A stretch of DNA of 64,000 nucleotides, taken from assembly GCA_900771995.1 (NCBI GenBank), contig CAAGQC010000096.1:6416-70415 (forward strand), written 5' to 3'. Position 1 is the stretch's first letter, and each line of letters starts with the position of its first letter. Shown here piece by piece: positions 31,376 to 39,980 of the stretch. The DNA comes from Lachnospiraceae bacterium (GTDB lineage Bacteria; Bacillota; Clostridia; Lachnospirales; Lachnospiraceae). The notes under the pieces were generated by a model, which did not search any database, had not been told where the DNA came from, and saw only the letters and a list, made by a program, of their open reading frames with translations. The translations under genes were made by a program, and so were the position numbers.

Positions 31376-32218
31376 TTATCCTTTCACTGCTCCAGCAGTC
31401 ATACCACTTATAATATACTTCTGCAAAATGACATAAAATACTAATTCAGGAAGCATGATCATCAGACTCGCTGCAATGATTCCACTATAATCCATGGTAT
31501 ATTGTCCTTTAAACATAGATGTCATTAACGACACTGTATTTAACGCATTATTCTGAATAAAGGTTGATGCAAACGGGAACTCATTGTAAATATAAACTGC
31601 ATTAAAAATAATGATCGTCACGAACGTCGGTTTCATGACCGGAATCACTACTTTGGTACACAGCTTAAATAGATTGCAGCCGTCGATAATTGCTGCTTCT
31701 TCCAATTCTCCTGGGATATCTCTCAAAAATCCGGTAAACAGTAATGTATTGAACGATATATTCACTGCAACATACGGCAGGATCAATCCCAACCGTGTTC
31801 CAAGGATTCCCATCAGTGAATCAATCCTGTATACCGGAAACAGTAGTACATAAATAGGGATGCCAATCCCGATCAGCAGGAAAAGATACAACGTTTCCGA
31901 TGTCTTATGGTTTCTGAAAACCATTCTGGCAATTGCGAACGAACTCATAAAAGTAAATAAAATACTGAAAAAAGTAGATACTACTACCAGTAAAATCGTG
32001 TTAAAGTACATTCTGGCAAAATCAATAGTATCGATCGCACGCTGATAATTCTCAAAGCTTATTGTCTGCGGCAAAGAAAGCGGACTGTTGACAATCTCAT
32101 TATTTGTCTTTAACGAAAGCAACATAGCCCACAGTATGGGCATGACCAAAAGAATAATCAATCCCAGCAGACATATGTAAAAAATGACTTTTTTTATCGA
32201 TATTCTCTTGTTTCTCAT
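31376..32218 (-). CDS. sugar ABC transporter permease (MalG type)
   Basis: 280 residues with six membrane helices and the binding-protein-dependent permease loop (EEAAIIDGCNLFKLCTKVVIP), ending SGMTAGAVKG as is common for MalG-like CUT1 permeases. It forms the membrane pore with the MalF-type partner. The gene lies between the partner and the GH32-PfkB gene with gaps of only 2-4 bases. No ATPase gene is in the operon, so a shared MsmX/MsmK-type ATPase elsewhere is probably used. Confidence 0.93.
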   Translation of the reverse strand: MRNKRISIKKVIFYICLLGLIILLVMPILWAMLLSLKTNNEIVNSPLSLPQTISFENYQRAIDTIDFARMYFNTILLVVVSTFFSILFTFMSSFAIARMVFRNHKTSETLYLFLLIGIGIPIYVLLFPVYRIDSLMGILGTRLGLILPYVAVNISFNTLLFTGFLRDIPGELEEAAIIDGCNLFKLCTKVVIPVMKPTFVTIIIFNAVYIYNEFPFASTFIQNNALNTVSLMTSMFKGQYTMDYSGIIAASLMIMLPELVFYVILQKYIISGMTAGAVKG

Positions 32219-32220
32219 AT

Positions 32221-33096
32221 TTAACTCCTTTGCTTCCTCGTTGTGATCTTAATATAGGAAAACGAGCCCAGAATTGAAAGCAACAGAATTGCAATTGCAA
32301 TTGCCATTCCATATCCATACCTTCTGGATGTAAATACTGTAAAATACATATATGAAGTAAGCAGCTCCGACTGATGAGCAGGTCCTCCGCCTGTCATCTG
32401 ATATACCAGTTCATATATTTTAAATACGCCTGTTACTACCAGAACAATATTAATAATAAAGGTCTCTTTCAGCATAGGAATTGTCACATAAAACAAGCGT
32501 TGTAACCAATTGGCTCCATCAATATCACAAGCTTCGTAAATATCTCCCGGTATTGCTTTGATTCCGGATAAAAAGATCGTTCCGTGAAATCCCAGTACCT
32601 GCCATGTGAATACCATCGCCAATGACAATGGAGACCATTTCGTTCCACCGATCCATTCAATAGCAAGCATATCCAATCCTATTTTGCGCAATACACTATT
32701 TAGCAGCCCATAATTAGGATTCAGGATATATCCCCAGATAATTCCTATGATAATAGGAGCTATTACATAGGGAGCAAAAATCACCATTTTAAAGAATGCG
32801 TTTCCATGAAAATTCTTGTTCATCAATAATGCTGCCATAAAAGATCCAACGATCAGGAATATCACACTGAACATCAATACTAAAAATGTATTTTTCAATG
32901 CGATCAGAAATAGCTTATCATGGAACATAGCAACATAGTTTTTTATTCCCACAAAAGATGCTTTTCCAAGACCACTGTAATCCGTAAAGCTATAATAAAA
33001 TGCGATAAACACAGGAATAATAATAAATACTGCATAAATCATAAGAGTCGGAAGCAGCATAATGATTTTTGCTTTCTTTGTACTCAACCAATACAT
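32221..33096 (-). CDS. sugar ABC transporter permease (MalF type)
   Basis: About 291 residues, six membrane helices, and the EAA-type loop IYEACDIDGANWLQRLFYV. Start ATG 33096 (MYWLSTKKAK) with GGGAG seven bases ahead; a longer reading from 33147 would include the hairpin that separates it from the binding-protein gene. It pairs with the MalG-type permease downstream. CUT1 systems of this type carry di- and oligosaccharides; the substrate is probably set by the binding protein upstream. Confidence 0.92.
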   Translation of the reverse strand: MYWLSTKKAKIIMLLPTLMIYAVFIIIPVFIAFYYSFTDYSGLGKASFVGIKNYVAMFHDKLFLIALKNTFLVLMFSVIFLIVGSFMAALLMNKNFHGNAFFKMVIFAPYVIAPIIIGIIWGYILNPNYGLLNSVLRKIGLDMLAIEWIGGTKWSPLSLAMVFTWQVLGFHGTIFLSGIKAIPGDIYEACDIDGANWLQRLFYVTIPMLKETFIINIVLVVTGVFKIYELVYQMTGGGPAHQSELLTSYMYFTVFTSRRYGYGMAIAIAILLLSILGSFSYIKITTRKQRS

Positions 33097-33123
33097 AGCT
33101 TTCTCCCTTTCCATTCTATAGAA

Positions 33124-33156
33124 AAGAGCGGTATTACTTAATTTCATACCGCTCTT
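33124..33156 (-). other. intercistronic stem-loop between binding-protein and permease genes
   Basis: Perfect 11-bp arms AAGAGCGGTAT and ATACCGCTCTT with an 11-base loop, without a U-run on the minus strand. Such hairpins can protect the upstream mRNA segment so that the binding protein is made in excess over the permeases. A similar hairpin is found at the matching place of the second transport operon (47492-47525). Confidence 0.65.
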
Positions 33157-33162
33157 ATGGTT

Positions 33163-34503
33163 TTATCTTTCGGCACTCTGTAAATTTTCTACATAATCAG
33201 CTGCTTGTTCCGGTGTGTAAACGCCGGTCATAACACCAAAGGTAGCATCAAAATATCCATATGCCACATTGGACGAAAGTGAATTAAACGGCTCAGTTAC
33301 TGCTTTCCAATCATCATTTAACGCCGTGATCATCGTGGAAAGTACAGGATGTTGGCTCTCATCAATCTGTCCATTATATGTAGAGCACGGTAATGCCGCG
33401 GTATCCTCGGCAATGATCCTGGTTCCCTCTTCGCCGTAATAGAACTGCCAGAACTGCATAATTGCATCTAACAATGCAGGATCTTCTGCTGCCTTTGAAG
33501 ATACTACATAAACGCCGCCGGATGCCTTGATTCCGATCTGCTGCTCATACTGGCTGTCAGAGAAGGTAGGTCCCCAGAAAAATCCGATTTTAGAAGCAAT
33601 ATCACTTCCCTCAAAATCACCGATATCCCATGCTCCGGAATTAAACATTGCTGCATTTCCACCCAGGAACTGCTCTTTTGCTTCAAAATATCCAATATTG
33701 GAAATGTCCTTTGTGAAAGTTCCTTTTTCGCGCATTTCTTCTACTTTTTCAAAATAGTGAATAAAGTCTTCGTTATTCCAGGAAATGCTGCCATCCTTCA
33801 GACCGTCAAGCTTTTCAAAGAAGCCATATCTTGCCAGCATGGTCTCAAATGCCCAGATACTGTAATTATCCTGTGCCCCCACGGTCAGCGGTGTGATCCC
33901 GGCTGCATTCAGCTTATCTACCACATCCAGGAACTCTTCATAGGTAACAGGCTCTTTTTCGATTCCCGCCTGCTGGAAGAGGTCTTTGTTATAATAAAAT
34001 CCTACCATCATAACTTCACTGGGCATTCCCACATCTTTGCCGTCAACGGTACATGAATGCACCAGTCCGGGAAGAAGGCTGTCATTGATCCCATACTGAT
34101 CCAATGCATCCGTCAGATCATATAAATACCCATTCTGCGCAAACTCCTTTGCAGTTGCCTGCTCCAGCCAGAAAACATCCGGAAGCTTATTTTCTCCTGC
34201 CAGTAAAGTCATCTGTGTATTATGCTCGGACACTTCTTTGCCCGTAATATCAATTTTAATCCCCGGATGGCTTTCTTCAAAGGCAGTGATAATCTTCTGC
34301 AGATGCGGCTCCTGTGCCTGAATATCAGCAACATGCTCTGCAAACTGGATCGTGATCTCTCCGGATCCATCTGCCGATGTAGAACTCTGCGCAGTCTCTG
34401 CACTGTCAGTAGTTCCTTCTGCATTGCCACATCCTGCCATTGTAAACAGCATAGCAGCCGCACATGTCAGTGCCATCATTTTTCTCCAATACTTTTTCAT
34501 CAT
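33163..34503 (-). CDS. sugar ABC transporter solute-binding lipoprotein
   Basis: About 446 residues of the family 1 extracellular solute-binding proteins. A lipoprotein signal (MMALTCAAAMLFTMAGC) places Cys after the lipobox, then a Ser/Thr-rich linker. Typical blocks follow: LPDVFWLEQATAKEFA and GGNAAMFNSGAWDIGDF. It would capture the sugar outside the membrane and hand it to the permeases downstream. Start ATG 34503 has AGGAGG eight bases ahead. It stands 13 bases after the GH116 gene. Residues alone do not reveal the sugar; the two enzymes of the operon suggest a beta-glucosyl or fructosyl compound. Confidence 0.92.
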   Translation of the reverse strand: MMKKYWRKMMALTCAAAMLFTMAGCGNAEGTTDSAETAQSSTSADGSGEITIQFAEHVADIQAQEPHLQKIITAFEESHPGIKIDITGKEVSEHNTQMTLLAGENKLPDVFWLEQATAKEFAQNGYLYDLTDALDQYGINDSLLPGLVHSCTVDGKDVGMPSEVMMVGFYYNKDLFQQAGIEKEPVTYEEFLDVVDKLNAAGITPLTVGAQDNYSIWAFETMLARYGFFEKLDGLKDGSISWNNEDFIHYFEKVEEMREKGTFTKDISNIGYFEAKEQFLGGNAAMFNSGAWDIGDFEGSDIASKIGFFWGPTFSDSQYEQQIGIKASGGVYVVSSKAAEDPALLDAIMQFWQFYYGEEGTRIIAEDTAALPCSTYNGQIDESQHPVLSTMITALNDDWKAVTEPFNSLSSNVAYGYFDATFGVMTGVYTPEQAADYVENLQSAER

Positions 34504-34516
34504 AATTGTACCCTCC

Positions 34517-36982
34517 TTATTCTTGTACATGAATATCATCTAACGTCCCATACAGGATGTCAATATGTTTGCACATTTTCCCATTCTCTTCCTTCTGACT
34601 GTAGATACCCCATGCTTTTCCACAGATGAAGAAACTGGACATTTCACCTTCTATTGCAGGATGGAATGACAAGGTTCCGCGATACATATCACTTTGCAGT
34701 CCCAATAATGCATTCAGCACTCCCCAGCTTGCCATTGCTCTGCTATAATGATGACCGGACTCGATCTCGCTGAACGGATTCCTCTTATATCCGTCATAAC
34801 GGTCCCGAATTGACTTTACCACCGTCAGACCTTCCTCTACACAACCTGAATAAATCAGATTAACGGCTACTTCATACTCTACTCCTGTCCACACCTCTCC
34901 GGCATAGGATAACGGGAATTTAGGTCTGCCGCCTTTCGGCCAGGTAGCTACTACCATTCCATGCTCTTCATTGATTGCATATGCTCTGTGTACACTGTCC
35001 GTATGATAAAAATCCGTTTTGTAATTATACTTGAATACGGATTCCATTGCAGATTTTACATGCTCTTTCGGTAAAATCTCCCCGATTCCGGCCATATATG
35101 CCAGAAACTGTCCGAGAAGCTGATCTGACAGGCAGCCTTTTCCGAATTGATATTTATATTTATCAATCTCCTTCTGTACCTGAATATAATATTCTCCGTC
35201 AAACATCAGTTGATCGGCTCTTGCAGCTCCTTTTTCGTAAGCATCTGCGTATAGCTGATGATGTTCTTCATCCCCTACGATCTCTGCCATCTCTTCACAG
35301 CATTTCAGTGCTGCCAGGAAGATACTGTCAGTCATGGGATTCGGTCCGTAGAATTCAATATCATAGGTTGTATTCTGCTGACCGTCCAGTACATCATCTC
35401 CATCCAGATCCCATTGTTTCAGGGCATATTCCATTGCCAACACTACTTTGGGCCAAATGGTCTTCAAAAATTCCACATCCCCAAGATTCTTGAAATCCCG
35501 GTAGACACGAACAACACTTCCAAGTTCTCCATCACAGGCCGGAACCATTGCATACCGTTCCTGATCAAACACGGAAAACATTCGTGTAGACATGCATCCT
35601 GTCTCATCTGTTTCTCTCAAAAATTCTACATTACGCATAGTTTTTTCAAGATCCGGGAACAGAAAAGCAACCGTCTGTGCATAGTTCCATACATGAGGCA
35701 CACTACCGTAACCGCAGCCTATGTAGTCACGTATTCCTTCAAATCCGGCAAAGGTTCCGTCTTCCAGCCGGAAACATAAATTACTTCGAAGATTCGTAAT
35801 GTTTGCAGTCAGAGCATCAATCACATAATAAGGTAATGTAGTCTTATGGAACATAGCATCGGCAAATTTTCTGCTGTCGGATTCCAGTCGTTCCTTATTA
35901 TGGTATACATATTTTGCTACATCCCATGCATCTGTGAATTTTGTTGCATAGTAATTTCTAACTGTTCCGTATTCACCGCGCTGGAATTTCTCGTAGTCCT
36001 CGTCAAACTCGATCCATGCCTTTACTCTGTTAGGGAAATACCATGTAATGGTAAATTCGAAGGTCCTTTCTTCTCCCGGCTGAAGTTCTTCCCAGGCTCC
36101 GATGGATCCGATCTTTTCTCTTCTTTTCAGGAAACTGAAATTATGAAATTGTGCAAATTCACATCCCACACTGTCAGATACGGTCTCTTTTTCCAAAAGT
36201 CCATCACTGGTAAAGTCATCCCAGAAATCCTGTATTCCATCTACCCATTCACCGTCAAACCACTGTGTTTTATAGGTTACATTGGATCCACTGGTCAGAA
36301 TCGCCATATTTCCATACCGTAAATGATCCTCTTTCAAATGTTCGGGTGAATAATACAAGCCCTTCACATCATCAAATTCCCGATATTCATTTTTTACGCT
36401 GTCGGCCAGCTTCAGGTTCTCAATAACATCATATCCCTCAAACCCGGATGCGTTGGGAAGCGTGCCTACCAGGCTTACTTTGGTCGGACAGTCTGCAATA
36501 TTTTTCACCGTGTATCGGATAATTGCACAGGGAATACTGGAATCGTCCGTATTTAAAGGAATAAACGGTGTATATGCTTCCATTGACACTTTTACAGGTA
36601 ATTCGGAATCTTTGAAATTCACCCTTGCAAAAGGATATTCACAAATCAGTTCGGAATCTTCCATTCTTGGCAAGTTTACTAATTCAGCCTGAAGATATCC
36701 GTGCGAACTGGTATATGGAGGAACCATTCTCGATTCCAGAATTTTCGATATAGGTTTTTCCAGTTCTTTGTTTTCCGTACGAATTGCAAAAAAGGAAAGG
36801 GGAAATTTCGTATTCTTTGAAGGCCAGTTAAAAATTTCCCAGTCGAGGAACTTTCCTCTTGAATTTACAGAAAAATTACCTGTTCCGATTCCGCCCAGCA
36901 GAAAACGGACTTCCGTTGCATCCCGCTTAAAGACCCTCGGTGTTCTGTCAAATAATTTTTCTTTTGAAAATGTCTTTTTCAT
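34517..36982 (-). CDS. GH116-family glycosidase (GBA2-like beta-glucosidase type)
   Basis: 821 residues: an N-terminal beta-sandwich domain (~1-380, beginning LLGGIGTGNFSVNSRGKF) and a C-terminal (alpha/alpha)6 domain. GH116 signatures are present: DGQQNTTYDIEFYGPNPMT with nucleophile Glu543, and GCLSDQLLGQ with acid/base Asp620. The family includes bacterial beta-glucosidases/xylosidases and the human non-lysosomal glucosylceramidase. No signal peptide is seen, so it acts inside on imported substrate. It is the first gene of the operon, directly behind the shared control region, with SD AAGGAGGAG. Which beta-linked sugar it cuts cannot be told from sequence. Confidence 0.9.
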   Translation of the reverse strand: MKKTFSKEKLFDRTPRVFKRDATEVRFLLGGIGTGNFSVNSRGKFLDWEIFNWPSKNTKFPLSFFAIRTENKELEKPISKILESRMVPPYTSSHGYLQAELVNLPRMEDSELICEYPFARVNFKDSELPVKVSMEAYTPFIPLNTDDSSIPCAIIRYTVKNIADCPTKVSLVGTLPNASGFEGYDVIENLKLADSVKNEYREFDDVKGLYYSPEHLKEDHLRYGNMAILTSGSNVTYKTQWFDGEWVDGIQDFWDDFTSDGLLEKETVSDSVGCEFAQFHNFSFLKRREKIGSIGAWEELQPGEERTFEFTITWYFPNRVKAWIEFDEDYEKFQRGEYGTVRNYYATKFTDAWDVAKYVYHNKERLESDSRKFADAMFHKTTLPYYVIDALTANITNLRSNLCFRLEDGTFAGFEGIRDYIGCGYGSVPHVWNYAQTVAFLFPDLEKTMRNVEFLRETDETGCMSTRMFSVFDQERYAMVPACDGELGSVVRVYRDFKNLGDVEFLKTIWPKVVLAMEYALKQWDLDGDDVLDGQQNTTYDIEFYGPNPMTDSIFLAALKCCEEMAEIVGDEEHHQLYADAYEKGAARADQLMFDGEYYIQVQKEIDKYKYQFGKGCLSDQLLGQFLAYMAGIGEILPKEHVKSAMESVFKYNYKTDFYHTDSVHRAYAINEEHGMVVATWPKGGRPKFPLSYAGEVWTGVEYEVAVNLIYSGCVEEGLTVVKSIRDRYDGYKRNPFSEIESGHHYSRAMASWGVLNALLGLQSDMYRGTLSFHPAIEGEMSSFFICGKAWGIYSQKEENGKMCKHIDILYGTLDDIHVQE

Positions 36983-37152
36983 CTTCTCCTCCTTTTAGTT
37001 GTTCGGTTGTTCGAATAACTTGTTTTATTTTTTAACTCTCTGCTTTTGCAGAGAGTTTTTTTATTTAATCTTGTTTGTTCGAATAACTTATGCTATGATA
37101 TTAGCATAACAAAAATATATTGTCAATCACTTTTCAAAATATGGGGGATTTT
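36983..37152. promoter_or_regulatory. divergent control region: promoters, two near-palindromic repeats, hairpin
   Basis: Minus strand: TTGACA (37121-37126), 17 bases, TAATAT (37098-37103), a consensus promoter for the GH116 operon. Plus strand: TTGTTT (37071-37076), 17 bases, TATGAT (37094-37099) for the regulator gene. Two near-identical 14-mers, GTTGTTCGAATAAC (37006-37019) and TTTGTTCGAATAAC (37074-37087), are centred on TTCGAA. The second covers the plus-strand -35/-10 gap and the start of the minus transcript. A perfect 8-bp palindrome TTATGCTA/TAGCATAA (37088-37109) spans both -10 boxes. Between the repeats is a hairpin (37034-37057). Confidence 0.7.
37034..37063 (+). terminator. hairpin with T-run between the two operator-like repeats
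   Basis: Arms AACTCTCTGC and GCAGAGAGTT with a 4-base loop, followed on the plus strand by a run of six or more T. It has the form of an intrinsic terminator for plus-strand transcription, yet no plus-strand gene lies upstream. It may insulate the regulator gene or act as a structure in the leader of the minus transcript. Confidence 0.6.
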
Positions 37153-38586
37153 ATGAATACCAGAACACCAAAATACATGCTTATAAAAAATGAATTCGTC
37201 CTGAAAATCGAAAGCGGATATTATCGTCCCGGCGATCTCCTCCCTTCCGACAATGAATTAATGCGTACTTTAAATGTAAGTAAAAGCACTATTACACAAG
37301 CCCTGAAATGTCTGGAATCTGAAGGATATATTATACGGCAGCAAGGAAAGGGTACTTTTGTAGCAGACCGCTCCAAAGATAAAATAAACCTATCTATTTA
37401 TTTATGTCCTATGGAAGAAAATGAGAAACCTTTTTGGATCTCTCTGATTGAACAATTTAATCGGACATCTTCCGAATTTTCCGTAACACCGACTTTTCTC
37501 TCCAACGATAAGGCTCCTCTGCGTGACTCGCTGTTGCAGAGCTTTACCAGTGGAAATGCACCGGACATTCTGTCCCTGGACGGTCCTGATGTCCCCTATT
37601 GGGCATATATGAATTCTCTGCTGCCGTTTGATGGATATATGGATTCGTCTTTCCTATCCTCTTTTCTGTCTCCTATTCTGACACAGGGAACCTATCAGGG
37701 GAAGTTATATCATCTGGGTTATACGGAATCCACTTTATGTATTCTGTATAACAAGGAGTTGTTCCATTCCCTTGGCATCCGCATTCCGACTTCTGCGGAA
37801 GATGCCTGGAGCTGGGATGAGTTTCTGAATGTCTGCCATACAATACAGACCAAAACCTCTTTTCCCTATCCGTTGCTTATGGACTCCGGACGCGGTCTTT
37901 CTCCAAAATCCGGAGAATGGAACAGCTACGCCGGATTGCCATTTATTGCGCAGAACAATGGCAGCTTTTTTAACGATACACTGACAGCAACCTCTGGATA
38001 TATTAATTCTCCGGCTTCCGTCGCTGCTATGAATTGGCTGGGCGAATTATTTCATAAATATCATTATACCCACGTGGAGGATCTCAGTGCCGATTTTCCT
38101 GAACACTTTGCCATGAGTCTTTCCCTGCCCAGTGCTTATTTTCAATCGCAGAAAAGGAATAGCAATATCGGCATTATTCCTCTTCCTCATGGTATAAAAG
38201 CAGCTTCTCCCCATGGAAGCTGGGGATTATGCATGTCCAGACAGACACAATATCCTAAGGAATGTTGTGAATTTATCCGGTATGTTTTCAGTCTGCAGAA
38301 CCAGTTGAAGATCAGTCAGTTAACGGGTATTCCCGTTTTAAAAGAGATTTATGACGTAATGGACAGCTTTCAGACCGGTTCCAGCAACAGCAATATTTTA
38401 TTTTCACAATTACGGAATACCTCTTTTACCAGACCGCAGACTCCCGCATATCCTTTCTTCAGTAAGCAGTTTTCCTATGCGTTTTATAATATTGCCATGG
38501 GTGCTGATGCACAAGAGGAAATGAATCACCTGGCACAGCAGGTAGACGATCATCTTTACCGGCATATTTATTATCAGCAAAACTAA
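37153..38586 (+). CDS. GntR-type regulator fused to a solute-binding-protein domain
   Basis: About 477 residues. Residues ~1-72 are a GntR winged helix (PKYMLIKNEFVLKIESGYYR, LPSDNELMRTLNVSKSTI, IIRQQGKGTFVA). The rest is homologous to family 1 extracellular solute-binding proteins (GNAPDILSLDGPDVPYW, GKLYHLGYTESTLCILYNKE, SWDEFLNVCHTIQTK), not to the LacI/UTRA domains usual in GntR proteins. There is no signal peptide, so the binding domain works as a cytoplasmic ligand sensor. Start ATG 37153 with GGGGGA. It is divergent from the GH116 operon and probably controls it and itself through the shared region. Confidence 0.88.
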   Translation: MNTRTPKYMLIKNEFVLKIESGYYRPGDLLPSDNELMRTLNVSKSTITQALKCLESEGYIIRQQGKGTFVADRSKDKINLSIYLCPMEENEKPFWISLIEQFNRTSSEFSVTPTFLSNDKAPLRDSLLQSFTSGNAPDILSLDGPDVPYWAYMNSLLPFDGYMDSSFLSSFLSPILTQGTYQGKLYHLGYTESTLCILYNKELFHSLGIRIPTSAEDAWSWDEFLNVCHTIQTKTSFPYPLLMDSGRGLSPKSGEWNSYAGLPFIAQNNGSFFNDTLTATSGYINSPASVAAMNWLGELFHKYHYTHVEDLSADFPEHFAMSLSLPSAYFQSQKRNSNIGIIPLPHGIKAASPHGSWGLCMSRQTQYPKECCEFIRYVFSLQNQLKISQLTGIPVLKEIYDVMDSFQTGSSNSNILFSQLRNTSFTRPQTPAYPFFSKQFSYAFYNIAMGADAQEEMNHLAQQVDDHLYRHIYYQQN

Positions 38587-38592
38587 TAATTT

Positions 38593-38634
38593 AGGCTAAG
38601 GATAAATAAATTCATTTACCCTTAGCCTTTTTCT
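38593..38634 (+). terminator. terminator after the GntR/binding-protein regulator
   Basis: Arms AGGCTAAGG and CCTTAGCCT (with extra A/T pairing towards the loop) are followed by TTTTTCT, starting seven bases past the stop. Confidence 0.85.
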
Positions 38635-38777
38635 CATCATATTTTATTTTTTCTTATAATCATAGATTTTAATATCTGCGCAGAGCTCTGTGGGGTTAAA
38701 CTTTTCTATTCCGGTACCTCCATCCGTTTCCGGAAATAAGTATACCTCTTCTGCTCTGCCAGTTCAATCCGGTTCTT

Positions 38778-39554
38778 TTACCGGGGAAGCCGGATCTCTT
38801 CCACAAAGAAATTAAAGCGATAGAGATAGCACAGTTCCTTCTCCGTAATGTAAAAACCGTAGTCAGCGCTAAAAGTTTCTTCGTTCTCCTCTTCGATGGC
38901 GCCCGCTGCCCGGATCTCTTCCCAGGTCTTCCCCAGGATCTCTTCCGGAGTGACCTCTTCACCGGTAGCAACGGAGATCGTCACGGGGATGAAATAAGAC
39001 AGTGGATGCGCCGCACCTGCATAATAGACCGTGTCATTAAAACGCAGGCTGACATACTCGTCATCCGCAAAAGTAATGCCATTGAACACAAGATTATTGT
39101 CATCGTACCGCTGTCCCTCGGGAAACGTTTCATCGACTAACTCATACGCTCCGGTGTGATTTTCCGCTTCTTCCTCATACTGTGCTCTGTATTCTTCATA
39201 CATCTGCTGCAGATAATCGTTCACCTTGGCATACTTCTCATCGGAGAAATAGAATTCATCCATTTCGTAGTAATAGGTCTTTTGCTGTGCATCATTGTAG
39301 AAGTCTTTTACGGTATTGGAACATTCACCATAGTCTTCCCAGGGAAGCCATGCGTCCTCATCTTCGTAGGAAGGACATTCCGTGGCCGCTGTAGTGTCGG
39401 AAACCGCCTCCGCAGATGCTATCGCTTCCGTCGCCACCTCTGCGGATGTCACAGCCTCTTCTGTGCCCTCTCCCGCCGGATCACTCCCCTGTGCTCCGCA
39501 AGCAGACAACCCCAGTGCCATAACTCCTGTGATAAAAAAAAATTTGCCCCTCAT
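38778..39554 (-). CDS. secreted lipoprotein with DUF3298-like domain
   Basis: About 258 residues. A lipoprotein signal (FFFITGVMALGLSACG) is followed by an Ala/Thr/Glu-rich linker (~20-60) and a domain with YDDNNLVFNGITFADDEYVSL, AAHPLSYFIPVTI and VATGEEVTPEEILGKTWEE. These resemble the DUF3298/DUF4163 (RsiV-like) domains found in surface proteins of Firmicutes. The protein ends soon after the block that normally precedes the last strands (GFYITEKELCYLYRF), so the C-terminus may be shortened. SD AAGGAG supports ATG 39554. No partner genes are evident. Function unknown. Confidence 0.65.
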   Translation of the reverse strand: MRGKFFFITGVMALGLSACGAQGSDPAGEGTEEAVTSAEVATEAIASAEAVSDTTAATECPSYEDEDAWLPWEDYGECSNTVKDFYNDAQQKTYYYEMDEFYFSDEKYAKVNDYLQQMYEEYRAQYEEEAENHTGAYELVDETFPEGQRYDDNNLVFNGITFADDEYVSLRFNDTVYYAGAAHPLSYFIPVTISVATGEEVTPEEILGKTWEEIRAAGAIEEENEETFSADYGFYITEKELCYLYRFNFFVEEIRLPR

Positions 39555-39674
39555 TTTGTATCTCTCCTTATGCATTTTATTGTAACCGAACGCTTTCCCC
39601 CGTCCATTACAGGCATAAGCCTAACATACTATAGCATCATAGTTGCATCATGCACAACTCTTCCGATTTATTAT

Positions 39675-39815
39675 TCAATTATCTTTTCCCTCAATAATTG
39701 TCTTTACCTCTTCTACTGTTTTATCTGTAGCAAATGCAATCTGTTCTATGGAAAGACCATCCAACAGACGATGTAACTCGTAGGTTTCATCATGTTCCGG
39801 CAATAGACGAGCCGC
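39675..39815 (-). pseudogene. C-terminal fragment of an unidentified protein
   Basis: Reads ARLLPEHDETYELHRLL then DGLSIEQIAFATDKTVEEV and stops at TGA 39675. The last part has the look of a helix-turn-helix-like tail (GLSIEQIAFATDKTVEEV), as in the ends of Rpn/PD-(D/E)XK-type proteins, but no start codon or SD is present upstream. Assignment is tentative. Confidence 0.35.
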
Positions 39816-39892
39816 TGGAATATGCTCGGCTGGCACTCGAGGATAATCTGCAAATGTGGGTGGATGCTGAAGATAGTTTGGAGTTATACTAA
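39812..39892 (+). pseudogene. plus-strand C-terminal fragment
   Basis: The short reading PLEYARLALEDNLQMWVDAE ends with DSLELY and TAA at 39892. It is followed after nine bases by a good terminator in the same direction, which suggests it is the real 3' end of a lost gene. The upstream part is replaced by the minus-strand fragment. Confidence 0.35.
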
Positions 39893-39901
39893 TATCATTT
39901 T

Positions 39902-39934
39902 GCCGAGTCGCATTTCAGCGACTCGGCGTATTTT
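39902..39934 (+). terminator. rho-independent terminator
   Basis: Perfect arms GCCGAGTCGC and GCGACTCGGC with a 6-base loop, followed by GTATTTTT. It has no intact gene in front of it, only the fragment ending at 39892. Confidence 0.85.
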
Positions 39935-39980
39935 TAAATGTACTACAACAGTATCGACATTGCCACCTATGGTGAACCGA

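Larger units (their letters stand above)
39555..39980. other. degenerate region with gene fragments on both strands
   Basis: No intact gene. A minus-strand tail fragment (39675-39815), a plus-strand tail fragment (39812-39892) and a plus-strand terminator are described separately. A further short open stretch beginning at ATG 39938 (MYYNSIDIATYGEPIKLL) has no SD, runs into the end of the LysR gene and is not recognisable. The mixture suggests past rearrangement. Confidence 0.5.

Noticed and set aside
32484..32666. Small minus-strand gene inside the MalF-type permease
   Set aside because: An out-of-frame reading of the permease gene with no start signal.
38696..38971. Second gene or frameshifted tail after the DUF3298-like lipoprotein
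   Set aside because: The Arg-rich reading is a shadow of the lipoprotein gene, and downstream frames do not clearly continue the family, so no frameshift is claimed.
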